From the NCBI GenBank assembly GCA_026014905.1, contig JAOZHK010000106.1, positions 1-24,899 on the forward strand: 24,899 bases of DNA, given 5' to 3'. This DNA comes from Candidatus Bathyarchaeota archaeon (lineage in GTDB: Archaea; Thermoproteota; Bathyarchaeia; RBG-16-48-13; GCA-020355125). This document shows positions 15,079-22,369 of the stretch, piece by piece. The notes under the pieces are model-generated. The model was given only the letters and a program-made list of their open reading frames with translations. It was not told the origin of the DNA and ran no database searches. The position numbers were made by a program, and so were the translations under genes. The first letter of the stretch is position 1, and every line of letters begins with the position of its first letter.

Positions 15079-15855
15079 ATGTCAATTACGAGACTATTTG
15101 CTGGAGTTTTTTTACTCTTCTTTTGTGTTACTTTGATCGCTCCCACTCTTCCTCCTGGAGCATCCGTGACGCTATTTCTGCACCAAGTGGGGCTTCCTAC
15201 CTTTCCAAACCTCATCTCATGGTTCTCACTCGACTTACTCCTGAATAGCACAATGAATGGTATTCTCTGGGCTGGCGCTAGCTTTCTACTCTATGCTGGG
15301 ACTCAAAGGATGCTTCAGCACCAGAAGCGTGTTCTATCAGCGCGATACATAGCACCTCCTTGTCCGAAACCAATACGTATCGGTTCACGACAGAAGCCTC
15401 ATAAAATAACAACAAATACAGATCGATCAATCTACACTTATGTATCCCTAGAACAAGATATTGAAATGATAGAGGGAATAGGACCAATATATGGGCACCG
15501 GCTCGGAGGAAATGGTGTAATATTTGTTGGGGATCTACTACACAAAGGAGCGACACCAAATGGCCGTCGTGAATTAGCCAATCAAGTGGAGGTTTCCACG
15601 AATATCATTCAGAAATGGGTAAATCAAGCAGACTTTTTTCGATTACGAGGTGTTGGCACACAATATGCTGATTTGATTACTTCTACAGGTGTAAAAAACG
15701 TAACCGATCTCTCAACAAGATCTCCCAAAGATCTTTATCAGCAGCTTCGTGCCATAAATCTCAATAAGAATCTTGTACGGCGAACCCCGCCTTATCGAAC
15801 ACTCCTCCGCTGGATCCATCACGCCAAACGGTTAACCCCTATCATCAAGTATTAA
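15079..15855 (+). CDS. Membrane-anchored DUF4332 (helix-hairpin-helix) protein
   Basis: 258 residues. Two N-terminal membrane helices (about 5-25 and 58-80) are followed by a basic linker and then, from about residue 130, a DUF4332 domain: IEMIEGIGPIYGHRLGGNG (a helix-hairpin-helix with IEGIGP), FVGDLLHKGATPNGRRELA, then FFRLRGVGTQYADLI (second HhH with RGVG) and VKNVTDLSTRSPKDLYQQL. The HhH pairs usually bind DNA or act as protein-interaction modules. Placing them behind two membrane spans suggests a membrane-tethered DNA- or ribonucleoprotein-binding protein, which is inference. It ends in a basic tail (RTLLRWIHHAKR). Confidence 0.8.
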   Translation: MSITRLFAGVFLLFFCVTLIAPTLPPGASVTLFLHQVGLPTFPNLISWFSLDLLLNSTMNGILWAGASFLLYAGTQRMLQHQKRVLSARYIAPPCPKPIRIGSRQKPHKITTNTDRSIYTYVSLEQDIEMIEGIGPIYGHRLGGNGVIFVGDLLHKGATPNGRRELANQVEVSTNIIQKWVNQADFFRLRGVGTQYADLITSTGVKNVTDLSTRSPKDLYQQLRAINLNKNLVRRTPPYRTLLRWIHHAKRLTPIIKY

Positions 15856-15913
15856 AGATTTTTACGACGTACAGATCTTTGTGATATGTTCGCTAATTCT
15901 GAATTTACTAATT

Positions 15914-15944
15914 CTAGATAACTAAAAATCAAGGTTTTATCTAG
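15914..15944 (+). repeat. Hairpin downstream of the DUF4332 gene
   Basis: CTAGATAA (15914-15921) pairs perfectly with TTATCTAG (15937-15944), with 15 bases between that include an A-run and a T-run able to extend the stem across a small bulge. It sits 59 bases after the stop codon and may end or protect the transcript. It partly overlaps a CTAGCTAG unit (15941-15948). Confidence 0.4.
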
Positions 15945-16027
15945 CTAGTGAGCTAACTCATTCTATTGGAATTAGCGACGACTCGCGCATGTGGGATTAG
16001 CGATGAGACTTGTGACTTCACTCAGAG

Positions 16028-16192
16028 TTATTCAATAACGCCTTCTTCTATTACGAACTGCGGACATTTAGAGCCTGTTGGAAATCCATTAACATTCATA
16101 GCACAGACCACGAACTCAAATTCATCCTGTCCACGAGCTCTTGCAATGGCGTTTGAGCAGAGTTCACAAAGATATTGTTGAAAAACTTTCAT
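16028..16192 (-). CDS. Small 54-residue CxxC protein
   Basis: Starts at the ATG at 16192 (MKVFQQYLCELCSNAIARAR); a longer frame opens upstream at 16237 but overlaps another likely coding frame, so this start is preferred. It has CELC (9-12), one Cys in FVVCAMN and one in SKCPQF, four Cys that could bind one zinc. The ordered, non-repetitive sequence, with EFEFVVCAMNVNGFP in the middle, looks like a real conserved family whose name I do not know. GGAAAG lies 9-14 bases upstream, and the stop of the preceding small frame is only 4 bases away, so the two look translationally coupled. Confidence 0.65.
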   Translation of the reverse strand: MKVFQQYLCELCSNAIARARGQDEFEFVVCAMNVNGFPTGSKCPQFVIEEGVIE

Positions 16193-16196
16193 AGTA

Positions 16197-16327
16197 CTAT
16201 CTTTCCTTTGTTTTTTCGATTCGAGTGATGAAGACACTATTCAATTCGTGTAGAAATGATTTACTCTCTCCAGGAGCATATTTGATGACATGGTGATATG
16301 GTCCTTCAGAGCCAGTTAGTTCGTCAT
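16197..16327 (-). pseudogene. Short gene with an apparent frameshift next to its start codon
   Basis: On the minus strand a 41-codon frame beginning ELTGSEGPYHHVIKYAPGES and ending RIEKTKER then TAG has protein-like composition, but no ATG, GTG or TTG precedes it in frame. An ATG at 16327 with AAAGG upstream lies in another frame and hits a stop after three codons. One extra base just after that ATG would fuse them into MT-ELTGSEG..., a 43-residue protein. So there may be a single-base deletion or assembly error, a non-standard start, or a dying gene. Its stop lies 4 bases before the ATG of the 54-residue CxxC gene. Confidence 0.4.
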
Positions 16328-16368
16328 TGAAGAGTAGCTACCTTTGGTGAACATGGATGTATCTCTAG

Positions 16369-17148
16369 ATGAAAAAATGTAACGTGCTAATGCATCAACT
16401 TTTTATTCTTTTAAGGGCAAACTTTTATTCGAGTAGGTTTCTTGTGATTATTCTTGCATTAGATGCCCTAGATATTCACCCTGTGAGAAGATATAATTGT
16501 AAATCCCTTCAGCAACTGCGATATGGACAGGTTGATGTCTCTGAATACAAGATTTTACGAACGGTGGCGCTTTGGGCTTCATTTCTCACTGGAGACAAAA
16601 TTGATGAGGAAATTCCATTTGATAAAGAGGCCCAATGGTTATTTCAATTGACTCCTGAACAAACGTTTCTACAGCTTTTCAATGCCTATAAAACAATAGA
16701 CGTGCCCTCATTCTCTTTTAAACAACATAACCATGCTAAGGAAAGACAGGTTATGCGGAAAGCATTTGCTGATGAGGTATCTATTGACGACTTTGATACA
16801 GTCGTGTGGCGACACCATGATGAGAATAAGAAAGAGTTGTTTCAATCCTTAGGTCTTTACGATCTTGTTATGGGCTATTTTGATCTCGTTGACGCAGTTG
16901 GGCATCTCAGTTATGGAGTCTCAAGAAAAACGAAAGAGGTATATTGTGAACTAGATGCGATCGCGAAGGAAGTAAGATCATCGTTTGATGATGTTGTCCT
17001 GATCGTCTCTGATCATGGAATGCGCTCTGCAGGTCGTTATGGTGAACATTATGGTTATGGCTTCTATTCTACAAACTATAGATCCCAAATGCACCTGCCA
17101 CGAATCACTGATTTTCGTGATGAGATAACCAGAATCACAGTTTACTAG
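16369..17148 (+). CDS. Alkaline-phosphatase-superfamily phosphodiesterase / nucleotide pyrophosphatase-like
   Basis: 259 residues from an ATG at 16369. Family members normally begin right at the VIILALDALD strand, so a GTG at 16444 may be the true start. Metal and catalytic motifs in order: the first Asp in ALDALD, the nucleophile region TVALWASFLTG, YFDLVDAVGHLSYG (DxxDxxGH metal group), IVSDHGMR, and a final metal His in GRYGEHYGYGF. The enzyme would be soluble, cytosolic, and hydrolyse a phosphodiester or phosphomonoester. The pre-nucleophile Thr-Pro of typical members is not seen (the stretch is KILRTVALWASF). It is divergent from the small CxxC pair. Confidence 0.78.
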   Translation: MKKCNVLMHQLFILLRANFYSSRFLVIILALDALDIHPVRRYNCKSLQQLRYGQVDVSEYKILRTVALWASFLTGDKIDEEIPFDKEAQWLFQLTPEQTFLQLFNAYKTIDVPSFSFKQHNHAKERQVMRKAFADEVSIDDFDTVVWRHHDENKKELFQSLGLYDLVMGYFDLVDAVGHLSYGVSRKTKEVYCELDAIAKEVRSSFDDVVLIVSDHGMRSAGRYGEHYGYGFYSTNYRSQMHLPRITDFRDEITRITVY

Positions 17149-17191
17149 TGAATCAAACTTAAGTACAAATTTTATACTATATGTTCAATTT

Positions 17192-17896
17192 TTAGATCTT
17201 CGAAGTCGAAGGTGTTACAACTTGATGTTGAATTGTCTTGTGGGGTTGCCGAGCTCTTCTCCATGTTAAAAAAGGTAATCGATATCTCCACCGTGAAGCG
17301 GAGCCACCAATCGAGGTGTGTCCTAAACGAATCGCGTGAAGGATTGAATCAATGTCTGCAGTCGCCTCAATCAGTGTGTATGCATCTCCCACAGTTTGCC
17401 ATGTATGTGAATCGCTTCCCGCTACCATCGGGATCTTAAGCTGCCTCGCTAGTTCACGACTCTGACGGGCATCACGTGCAAAGCAGGGAGAATGAGCGTT
17501 ATAGACTTCGATCGCATCAGGTGATATCTGTTCAATCACCGAACGCTTCATCGAGAAGAACGGTGTACAGGGATGTGGAATAACAACAAGCCCACCCACC
17601 TCGCGAATCATCTGCGACACATATGATGCTGATTGGTTCCGGGTTTTATATGATGCAAAATTATTATCGCGTAATCCAATCCCTAAAAGATGCCCATCAC
17701 GTGTTGTAAGTTCAATCCCTGGAATTATTAAGAAATCGTCGACTTGCGCTTCAGCATCTCGAACTCCGTGCATTGTATGATGATCAGTTATGGCAATGCC
17801 GTCAAGCCCATTTCTCTTGGCCATCACAAGGACATCTCGGACCGAACTACGTGCATCCGAATGCCATGTGTGAACATGCAAGTCAATCTTCAACAT
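17192..17896 (-). CDS. PHP-domain phosphoesterase
   Basis: About 234 residues from the ATG at 17896 (MLKIDLHVHTWHSD), chosen because PHP proteins begin there; the frame extends upstream to 17941. Metal ligands of the PHP site follow in order: DLHVHTWHSD, ITDHHTM, PGIELTT with GHLLGIG, VIPHPCTPF, IEVYNAHSP and GSDSHTW. Members such as TrpH/YciV act as 5'-3' exonucleases or nucleoside bisphosphate phosphatases with three divalent metals, in the cytosol. The last 35 residues are basic and look unstructured. It is convergent with the phosphodiesterase gene, both being metal-dependent phosphoesterases, though not an operon. Confidence 0.88.
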   Translation of the reverse strand: MLKIDLHVHTWHSDARSSVRDVLVMAKRNGLDGIAITDHHTMHGVRDAEAQVDDFLIIPGIELTTRDGHLLGIGLRDNNFASYKTRNQSASYVSQMIREVGGLVVIPHPCTPFFSMKRSVIEQISPDAIEVYNAHSPCFARDARQSRELARQLKIPMVAGSDSHTWQTVGDAYTLIEATADIDSILHAIRLGHTSIGGSASRWRYRLPFLTWRRARQPHKTIQHQVVTPSTSKI

Positions 17897-17941
17897 GTCT
17901 ATAGTCACGCGATTATGCCTGGAGCAGCAGAACATCTGCAC

Positions 17942-18286
17942 ATTGTGTTTTATCGCTAGATAAGGCTAACTCTGGACGAGATGTGGTATTTAATAATTAT
18001 GAATCTAGTCTTATCCGTCCACGGGCGTAGTTATTTCTTATTCGCAAAGTTTATCGAGTATGTTTGATGTTCGCAGTCTGACTTATAGACTTGACTTTGT
18101 GAAATGCTTTCTTGCTTCGTGTGCGAATAAATTAGTTAATCACTTCTCAGCCGATTTACCAACCTTGAATCGTTAATATGGATCTTGAGTACATAGAAGA
18201 AAAACGTTAGTTGACAGTTAGAGCATTGGTGGATATAATGGACGCGTTAGCTAAGAACAAAATTCGAGGAGCATTCGTGCGTGAGA
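17942..18286. other. 345-base intergenic region
   Basis: No credible gene on either strand. A TTATTTAATAATT stretch near 17987-17999 may be the PHP promoter on the minus strand. A 9-bp inverted repeat (TTATTCGCA 18038-18046 / TGCGAATAA 18122-18130) is present but could be chance. Short ORFs at 18178 and 18239 are too short to credit. Confidence 0.3.
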
Positions 18287-18865
18287 TCAATTGATATCAA
18301 ATGTATTCCATACAATGACGTCTTTCAGTCGGCGTTTGGGAACATTAAGCACTCCTTGTTTATCGAACCAATATCGAGTATCACTTCCGTCAAGTTCCAC
18401 TTCTTTGGATTGTTCTCGTGGATAACCCAGAGCTACAACAAGAAGAACTTGAAGATGATCGGGAATTTCTAGTTTATTCTTCAATTGAGGGCGATCGACA
18501 GATCCAAGCATGCAAGATCCAAGACCCGCTTCATAAGCAACCATGGATATACTCATTGCAGCTATCCCGGGATCGTTTCCTGCACGTTCTCTGATAGTGG
18601 TGTCAAGGAGGATGATGATATAGGCTTTTGGGACTTCGTTTGGAGCATGTGAATATCCAGGAATATTTCGTGCCCAGGTTAAAGTGCTGAAAACTTGAGG
18701 TAGAAATATGGAGTCTGTGACAACCATATATTTCAACGGTTGAAAATTCATGCCTGATGGTGAGAGTCGAGCTGCGTCTACACATTTCTGCAATATTTCG
18801 GGAGATATGGGTTGCTGTGTAAATTTTCGAATCGTTCGTCGTTTGATAATGCTTTCATAAATCAT
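18287..18865 (-). CDS. Nitroreductase-family flavoprotein
   Basis: 192 residues. Typical features: a start of MIYESIIKRRTIRKFTQQPIS with the FMN-contacting RRTIRKF, SPSGMNFQPLKYMVV as the second FMN contact, GNDPGIAAMSISMVAYEAGLGSCMLGS as the dimer helix and loop, and a final LLVVALGYPREQ. These enzymes are FMN-dependent homodimers reducing nitro compounds, quinones or unsaturated substrates in the cytosol. It is downstream of the F420-type reductase gene on the same strand (85-base gap), so the two may be expressed together in redox metabolism. Substrate unknown. Confidence 0.9.
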   Translation of the reverse strand: MIYESIIKRRTIRKFTQQPISPEILQKCVDAARLSPSGMNFQPLKYMVVTDSIFLPQVFSTLTWARNIPGYSHAPNEVPKAYIIILLDTTIRERAGNDPGIAAMSISMVAYEAGLGSCMLGSVDRPQLKNKLEIPDHLQVLLVVALGYPREQSKEVELDGSDTRYWFDKQGVLNVPKRRLKDVIVWNTFDIN

Positions 18866-18950
18866 TAACTTTCGCCTAGGATCATTTATTCACAACAATA
18901 CTTATGAAGACATCGACGTGTACACGTAAACATGCACGCTTGGTGGCTCG

Positions 18951-19334
18951 TTAATGCTGCATGTGATTACTTTTTTCAATGGCGCTAATTTCGATAATGG
19001 AGGATTCCGAGAACCAGTCATCGATGACGTCAGCTTCAGCGAAACCATAGTATTTATGATACAGAGCGTATTTTCCTTGGCTGAAAATTTCCGTCTCCAA
19101 GACGACTCTTCCTCGGCCTGTGAAACGATTATCAGTTATTGTCATCTCAACTTGATCGGTTTTACATAGATTTTTCATCCAATCGGTGGGGGCGCCTTCA
19201 TGACTCAAGTAAATTTTGCCTTCGCTGACCGCAAACCACAATTCAACCGTATGACGACGTCCTGTAACTCTTCCAACTGTTGTGAGATATAGATGCTTTT
19301 CCTGCATGATTTTCGTTAACTCAAGGCTGCTCAA
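18951..19334 (-). CDS. F420-dependent (Ddn/DUF385-type) reductase-like protein
   Basis: 127 residues from a TTG at 19334; an ATG nine codons later (19307) is an alternative. The motif order VGRVTGRRHTVELWFAVSEG, KIYLSHEGAPTDWMKNL and TGRGRVV is that of the split beta-barrel family of deazaflavin-dependent nitroreductases and PNPOx-like proteins (Ddn/DUF385). In this fold the cofactor is F420H2 or FMN; archaea commonly use F420. It likely acts in the cytosol or at the membrane surface. It follows a 57-residue small gene on the same strand (34-base gap) and precedes the nitroreductase. The substrate is unknown. Confidence 0.75.
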   Translation of the reverse strand: MSSLELTKIMQEKHLYLTTVGRVTGRRHTVELWFAVSEGKIYLSHEGAPTDWMKNLCKTDQVEMTITDNRFTGRGRVVLETEIFSQGKYALYHKYYGFAEADVIDDWFSESSIIEISAIEKSNHMQH

Positions 19335-19368
19335 TCTTTTCTTCCACCGCGCGTGTGTATGTCATACA

Positions 19369-19542
19369 TCATGGGCGAAATCCTACTACTTGCCACACAG
19401 TTAGTGAAAACCGCACTCCATTAATTATGAAGTAGTCATCAGTTACTTGCTCAAGCTTCCCTTCAACCACGATGTGATTCTTACGTACACGGTTCCATAG
19501 ACGCCATGTCCCTTCGTGATCCAACTGATCCTTTAATGCCAT
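19369..19542 (-). CDS. Small 57-residue protein upstream of the F420-type reductase
   Basis: ATG at 19542, TGA at 19369-19371. The product begins MALKDQLDHEGTWRLWNRVR, continues with a basic HIVVEGKLEQV, and has a strand-rich ending (DDYFIINGVRFSLTVWQVVG then FRP). It looks like a real small alpha/beta protein. TTTAAATATT at 19562-19571 lies 20-30 bases upstream, the distance expected for a leaderless message. It is 34 bases before the F420-type reductase, so the pair is probably one transcript. No family is recognised; a role as reductase partner is inference. Confidence 0.6.
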   Translation of the reverse strand: MALKDQLDHEGTWRLWNRVRKNHIVVEGKLEQVTDDYFIINGVRFSLTVWQVVGFRP

Positions 19543-19561
19543 GATGTTTCATTTTCTAGTC

Positions 19562-19571
19562 TAATATTTAA
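19562..19571 (-). promoter_or_regulatory. TATA-like element of the 57-residue gene
   Basis: TTTAAATATT on the minus strand, centred 24 bases upstream of the ATG, which predicts a leaderless transcript. It would drive the 57-residue gene and possibly the reductases after it. Confidence 0.4.
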
Positions 19572-19656
19572 ACACACATATGGCTCAAGTCGCTGTGTTA
19601 ACGTTGGTGAATATTGACGCGCGCGCTATGAATAGTGTATGAAAGTCTGATGTAAG

Positions 19657-20814
19657 TTAGCCAGATGTTGAAAGGGGAGGCAGGGCTGGTAAAGAAAGCG
19701 TTGATGAAGATATTCCCGCTTTCTGCAGTTCTGTTGATTTGACATGCAGTGCAATGAGCTCAAAAAAGACACCAATGAACATAATGCACACAATAGTAGC
19801 TAAGGCGATTTGAACTCCGGGCTTTCCAGGGAGAAATAGTGTGGTGAGAACGCCAAAGAGCAGAGTTACGATCGTGGAGATGCTGAGTGGTTTTAAGGCA
19901 TTGCGAATCAGGGTTGACGCAACAGTTTGTGTGGAAGGAGTGAATTCGGTCATGGTAGTACAGATCGTCAGAGTGACAACAATATGTTCAACGATTAAGA
20001 GTGAACCTAGAACGATATATGTGGTCATCGGCAGAAACGTATTATATGGAGACGCAGCGAACTCAAATGAGATTCCGAGAATGAGGACGGTGATCAACAC
20101 GCTAGTATTTATGCTAATGAGGAACCACGAGCTCCGTCGTTGATCAAACAAGTTTTGGATGATCACTAAGGCGAGGGCGGCTCCCCACGCGGATCCTAGG
20201 CTTAGAGGCGTCACAATGTGTTCTACGCTAGAGTCTATCGTCCATGCCCAACGGATGAGAACAGAAATAGCAAAGAATCCTAAACCAGTACATATCGCAT
20301 TGAGGGTCATAATCCATTTGGTTGTTTTAAATCGATCGAACCAACGGAAAATATTGTTTGTGTGACGTATTTTTGAGGACTTTAAAGCAAAATCAGAAGT
20401 GGCAGCATTAGTTGCGGGGGCTTCGTCGAGGATGGGGAAAATATCGGTGGCGCGCGGACTTTTTTGTGGAAGCACCTCATGGTTTCGTGGTTTGGATGGA
20501 TCAGACCATGGTGTTACATCACGCACGAGATCTTTTTCTAAAAAATAAAGAACATATTCTGCTGGGAGTTGATTAGGAAAACGACCATCTGGCAAGCGTA
20601 AGGTCTGGTAGTGTTTTTCACTGCGATACACATAGACGCGATGGAGAGAAGTCATAAGTGTGGGTGTATCGCCATGACTCCACGTCACAGTTTCTTGGAG
20701 CGGTTTGAGAATGTGCTCATGAACTGCTTCTTCTGAGGGGAGGTTGGCGTGAAGCTGAATTTGTTCCCCTTCGTGCTCATCATGGTATACAAGAAAGAGA
20801 TGGTAAAATGGCAT
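19657..20814 (-). CDS. Six-helix membrane protein with an effector-associated-like N-terminal domain
   Basis: 385 residues from the ATG at 20814 (MPFYHLFLVYHDEHEGEQIQ); the open frame reaches 20904. Residues about 1-110 form a soluble domain: a strand pair, LPSEEAVHEHILKPLQE, a G-containing turn, then LHRVYVYRSEKHYQTL and a final FLEKDLVRDVTPW. To my reading this resembles the N-terminal domain that precedes TIR-like or nuclease domains in some prokaryotic conflict proteins (Ee.l...Il.Pl ... RI.I..T ... DVT). A 60-residue linker leads to about six hydrophobic helices (from WIMTLNAICTGLGFFAISVLI to IALATIVCIMFIGVFFELIAL). The C-terminus is Ser/Pro-rich. A membrane-acting immune effector is a hypothesis only; otherwise it is an uncharacterised integral membrane protein. 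Confidence 0.6.
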   Translation of the reverse strand: MPFYHLFLVYHDEHEGEQIQLHANLPSEEAVHEHILKPLQETVTWSHGDTPTLMTSLHRVYVYRSEKHYQTLRLPDGRFPNQLPAEYVLYFLEKDLVRDVTPWSDPSKPRNHEVLPQKSPRATDIFPILDEAPATNAATSDFALKSSKIRHTNNIFRWFDRFKTTKWIMTLNAICTGLGFFAISVLIRWAWTIDSSVEHIVTPLSLGSAWGAALALVIIQNLFDQRRSSWFLISINTSVLITVLILGISFEFAASPYNTFLPMTTYIVLGSLLIVEHIVVTLTICTTMTEFTPSTQTVASTLIRNALKPLSISTIVTLLFGVLTTLFLPGKPGVQIALATIVCIMFIGVFFELIALHVKSTELQKAGISSSTLSLPALPPLSTSG

Positions 20815-20904
20815 ATTGCTCCCAACTATTCGCTGCATTGGTGTGATCTTGCACATTAATGACTGGCACGTGTGTAAGACCACTCCCCGTATTACTCTAT
20901 ACAT

Positions 20905-21176
20905 TATTTCTGTATATAACTATTTGTTTTTATAGATTTTAATTCCATATCCGGATCGTTAGGAGAAAAACGAAACCTTGTGTGCTTACGCGCGCGTAAT
21001 TCAAGGTTGCCAAAAGCATCTGTGAATGGTTGCGATCGTCCTTCAGTCTCATACAGCTAGCTAAATCTATCATTCAGCAAAAGTTGGTGGAAGCTGACGA
21101 GAAAACAAAGTCAATGAGTATAATCCGTCTAACGCGCGAGTGTAGTACTATAATTCATATTAATCCGAGTAAGCCC
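20905..21176. other. Intergenic region with a CG palindrome and TAGC unit
   Basis: TTACGCGCGCGTAA at 20986-20999 is a perfect 14-base palindrome; AGCTAGCTAA lies at 21055-21064. A 67-codon plus-strand ORF here (21030-21233) starts at TTG and overlaps the next ORF tail to tail; its composition is not convincing. Nothing else is seen. Confidence 0.35.
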
Positions 21177-21395
21177 TCAAGGATCTGTATCACACCACCC
21201 AGCGATATAGATTTTTTGACTCTCTCTTCCTGAGTAAGAGATGAGGCCAGTAACGGGATTTACGTGTGCAAAGCAGATCCACGTATTTGATGAGGGCAAT
21301 AACGTCTTGATGGCTAGATGAGTATAGCCTTTTAGAACATGAAGAACGCAAATTGTAGCTTTTGCAATTTCATTTTTAGTAGCGATTAAAGTCAT
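21177..21395 (-). CDS. Possible 72-residue orphan protein
   Basis: From an ATG at 21395 the frame reads MTLIATKNEIAKATICVLHV, then a strand-like ICFAHVNPVTGLISYSG and a C-terminal IYIAGWCDTD. Three Cys are scattered, not paired. No family is recognised. The moderate composition and lack of overlap with other credible genes keep it alive; no ribosome-binding site is seen, but AT-rich DNA lies upstream. It could be a small alpha/beta protein or a chance ORF. Confidence 0.3.
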   Translation of the reverse strand: MTLIATKNEIAKATICVLHVLKGYTHLAIKTLLPSSNTWICFAHVNPVTGLISYSGRESQKIYIAGWCDTDP

Positions 21396-21518
21396 CAATT
21401 TTTTAAGGTATTTACTAGGGATATCTTAGCGTAGTATCTTTTTTCCTATTATTGGCACATTTTGATATATCAACTATATAACTGAGTCGCTAATGGTGGC
21501 TCTTTTCACATTAGCTCG

Positions 21519-21528
21519 ACGCGCGCGT
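21519..21528. repeat. Short CG palindrome downstream of the CBS gene
   Basis: ACGCGCGCGT, a perfect 10-base palindrome, 17 bases past the stop codon of the CBS protein. Same type as those at 6993-7008 and 20986-20999. Confidence 0.35.
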
Positions 21529-21544
21529 ATAACTACGATTATTC

Positions 21545-21964
21545 CTAAACGAGGGATGGTGTCCATCTAATCATATCCCGAATGGCAGCATCGACATAGC
21601 TTTGGAAGTGATGTGAAATGATCATATTCGTAATAACGCCATATACAATTTCTTCTCGCATTACAATAAGCTTGCCAATACCGTTCTCTCTCATTACATT
21701 GGAGGCTGTCACAAGATCGTCGTCTGGATCTATCGTAATTATTGGAGCGGACATAATCTCTGTTACAGAAATACTTTTAGGATCTCGATCCTCCGCAAGC
21801 ACTTTACCAATGATATCCCGCTCGGTTATGATGCCAATAGGCTTTCCTTTTTCAAGGATAACAACATAGCTGCTAGTTCCCATAATTTTTGTCGCATCGA
21901 GGACCTTCGCATCAGCATCGATGGTATTTATGGTTGAACGCATTACATGCTTGACCTGGCTCAC
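21545..21964 (-). CDS. Tandem CBS-domain protein
   Basis: 139 residues forming one Bateman module of two CBS repeats and nothing else. Repeat 1: VKHVMRSTINTIDADAKVLDATKIM, VVILEKGKPIGIITERDI. Repeat 2: VTEIMSAPIITIDPDDDLVTASNVM, KLIVMREEIVYGVITNM. The GIITERDI / GVITNM ends are the usual nucleotide-binding positions, so AMP, ATP or SAM is a plausible ligand. Stand-alone CBS pairs act as cytosolic energy or metabolite sensors on partner proteins. No partner is fused, and the neighbours give no clear target. It begins at the ATG at 21964. Confidence 0.92.
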   Translation of the reverse strand: MSQVKHVMRSTINTIDADAKVLDATKIMGTSSYVVILEKGKPIGIITERDIIGKVLAEDRDPKSISVTEIMSAPIITIDPDDDLVTASNVMRENGIGKLIVMREEIVYGVITNMIISHHFQSYVDAAIRDMIRWTPSLV

Positions 21965-22369
21965 CGTTCGTCACACATATAGCTTATTCCTTTATCCTTG
22001 ATAAAAAGCTAACGCGTCAAAAGACAACATTGTTCGTGAACAAAATACATGGTTTTATAAAAAAAACCGTATTTAAGTTACATTATCTGAGTCATCTGGC
22101 ATTGATTAACCATTCAATCAGCTTACACGAATCGCTGATGACGTGCACATCATAGATTGCTTTAGAGTCGATTTAAGCCTGCCTATTGCACATATGATAC
22201 ATCAAACCACCTTCTTTTTTCGTCTGGATATCTGCCTTATCGCAAGGTTACTGAGTTAACATGGTCCTCCTTCACAATCGAAGGATTACCTTTCTGGTTT
22301 GCAACCTAAAAACTGAAAAGCGAGCATAAGACGTATGCACTTATTGAGAAAAGATAAGGAAGCTATCCT
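21965..22369. other. 405-base divergent intergenic region
   Basis: It separates the CBS gene (minus) from the RdhA-like gene (plus). TTTATAAA at about 22054-22061 and other AT-rich stretches may be promoters. TCCTTC (22268-22273) and GAAGGA (22280-22285) form a 6-bp hairpin with a 6-base loop, 85 bases before the RdhA-like start. No ORF of credit on either strand. Confidence 0.35.

Noticed and set aside
18038..18130. 9-bp inverted repeat with 75-base spacing
   Set aside because: At this length and spacing chance matches are expected in 25 kb; no other support.
21030..21233. 67-codon plus-strand ORF with TTG start
   Set aside because: It overlaps the other candidate in the region tail to tail and has no convincing features.
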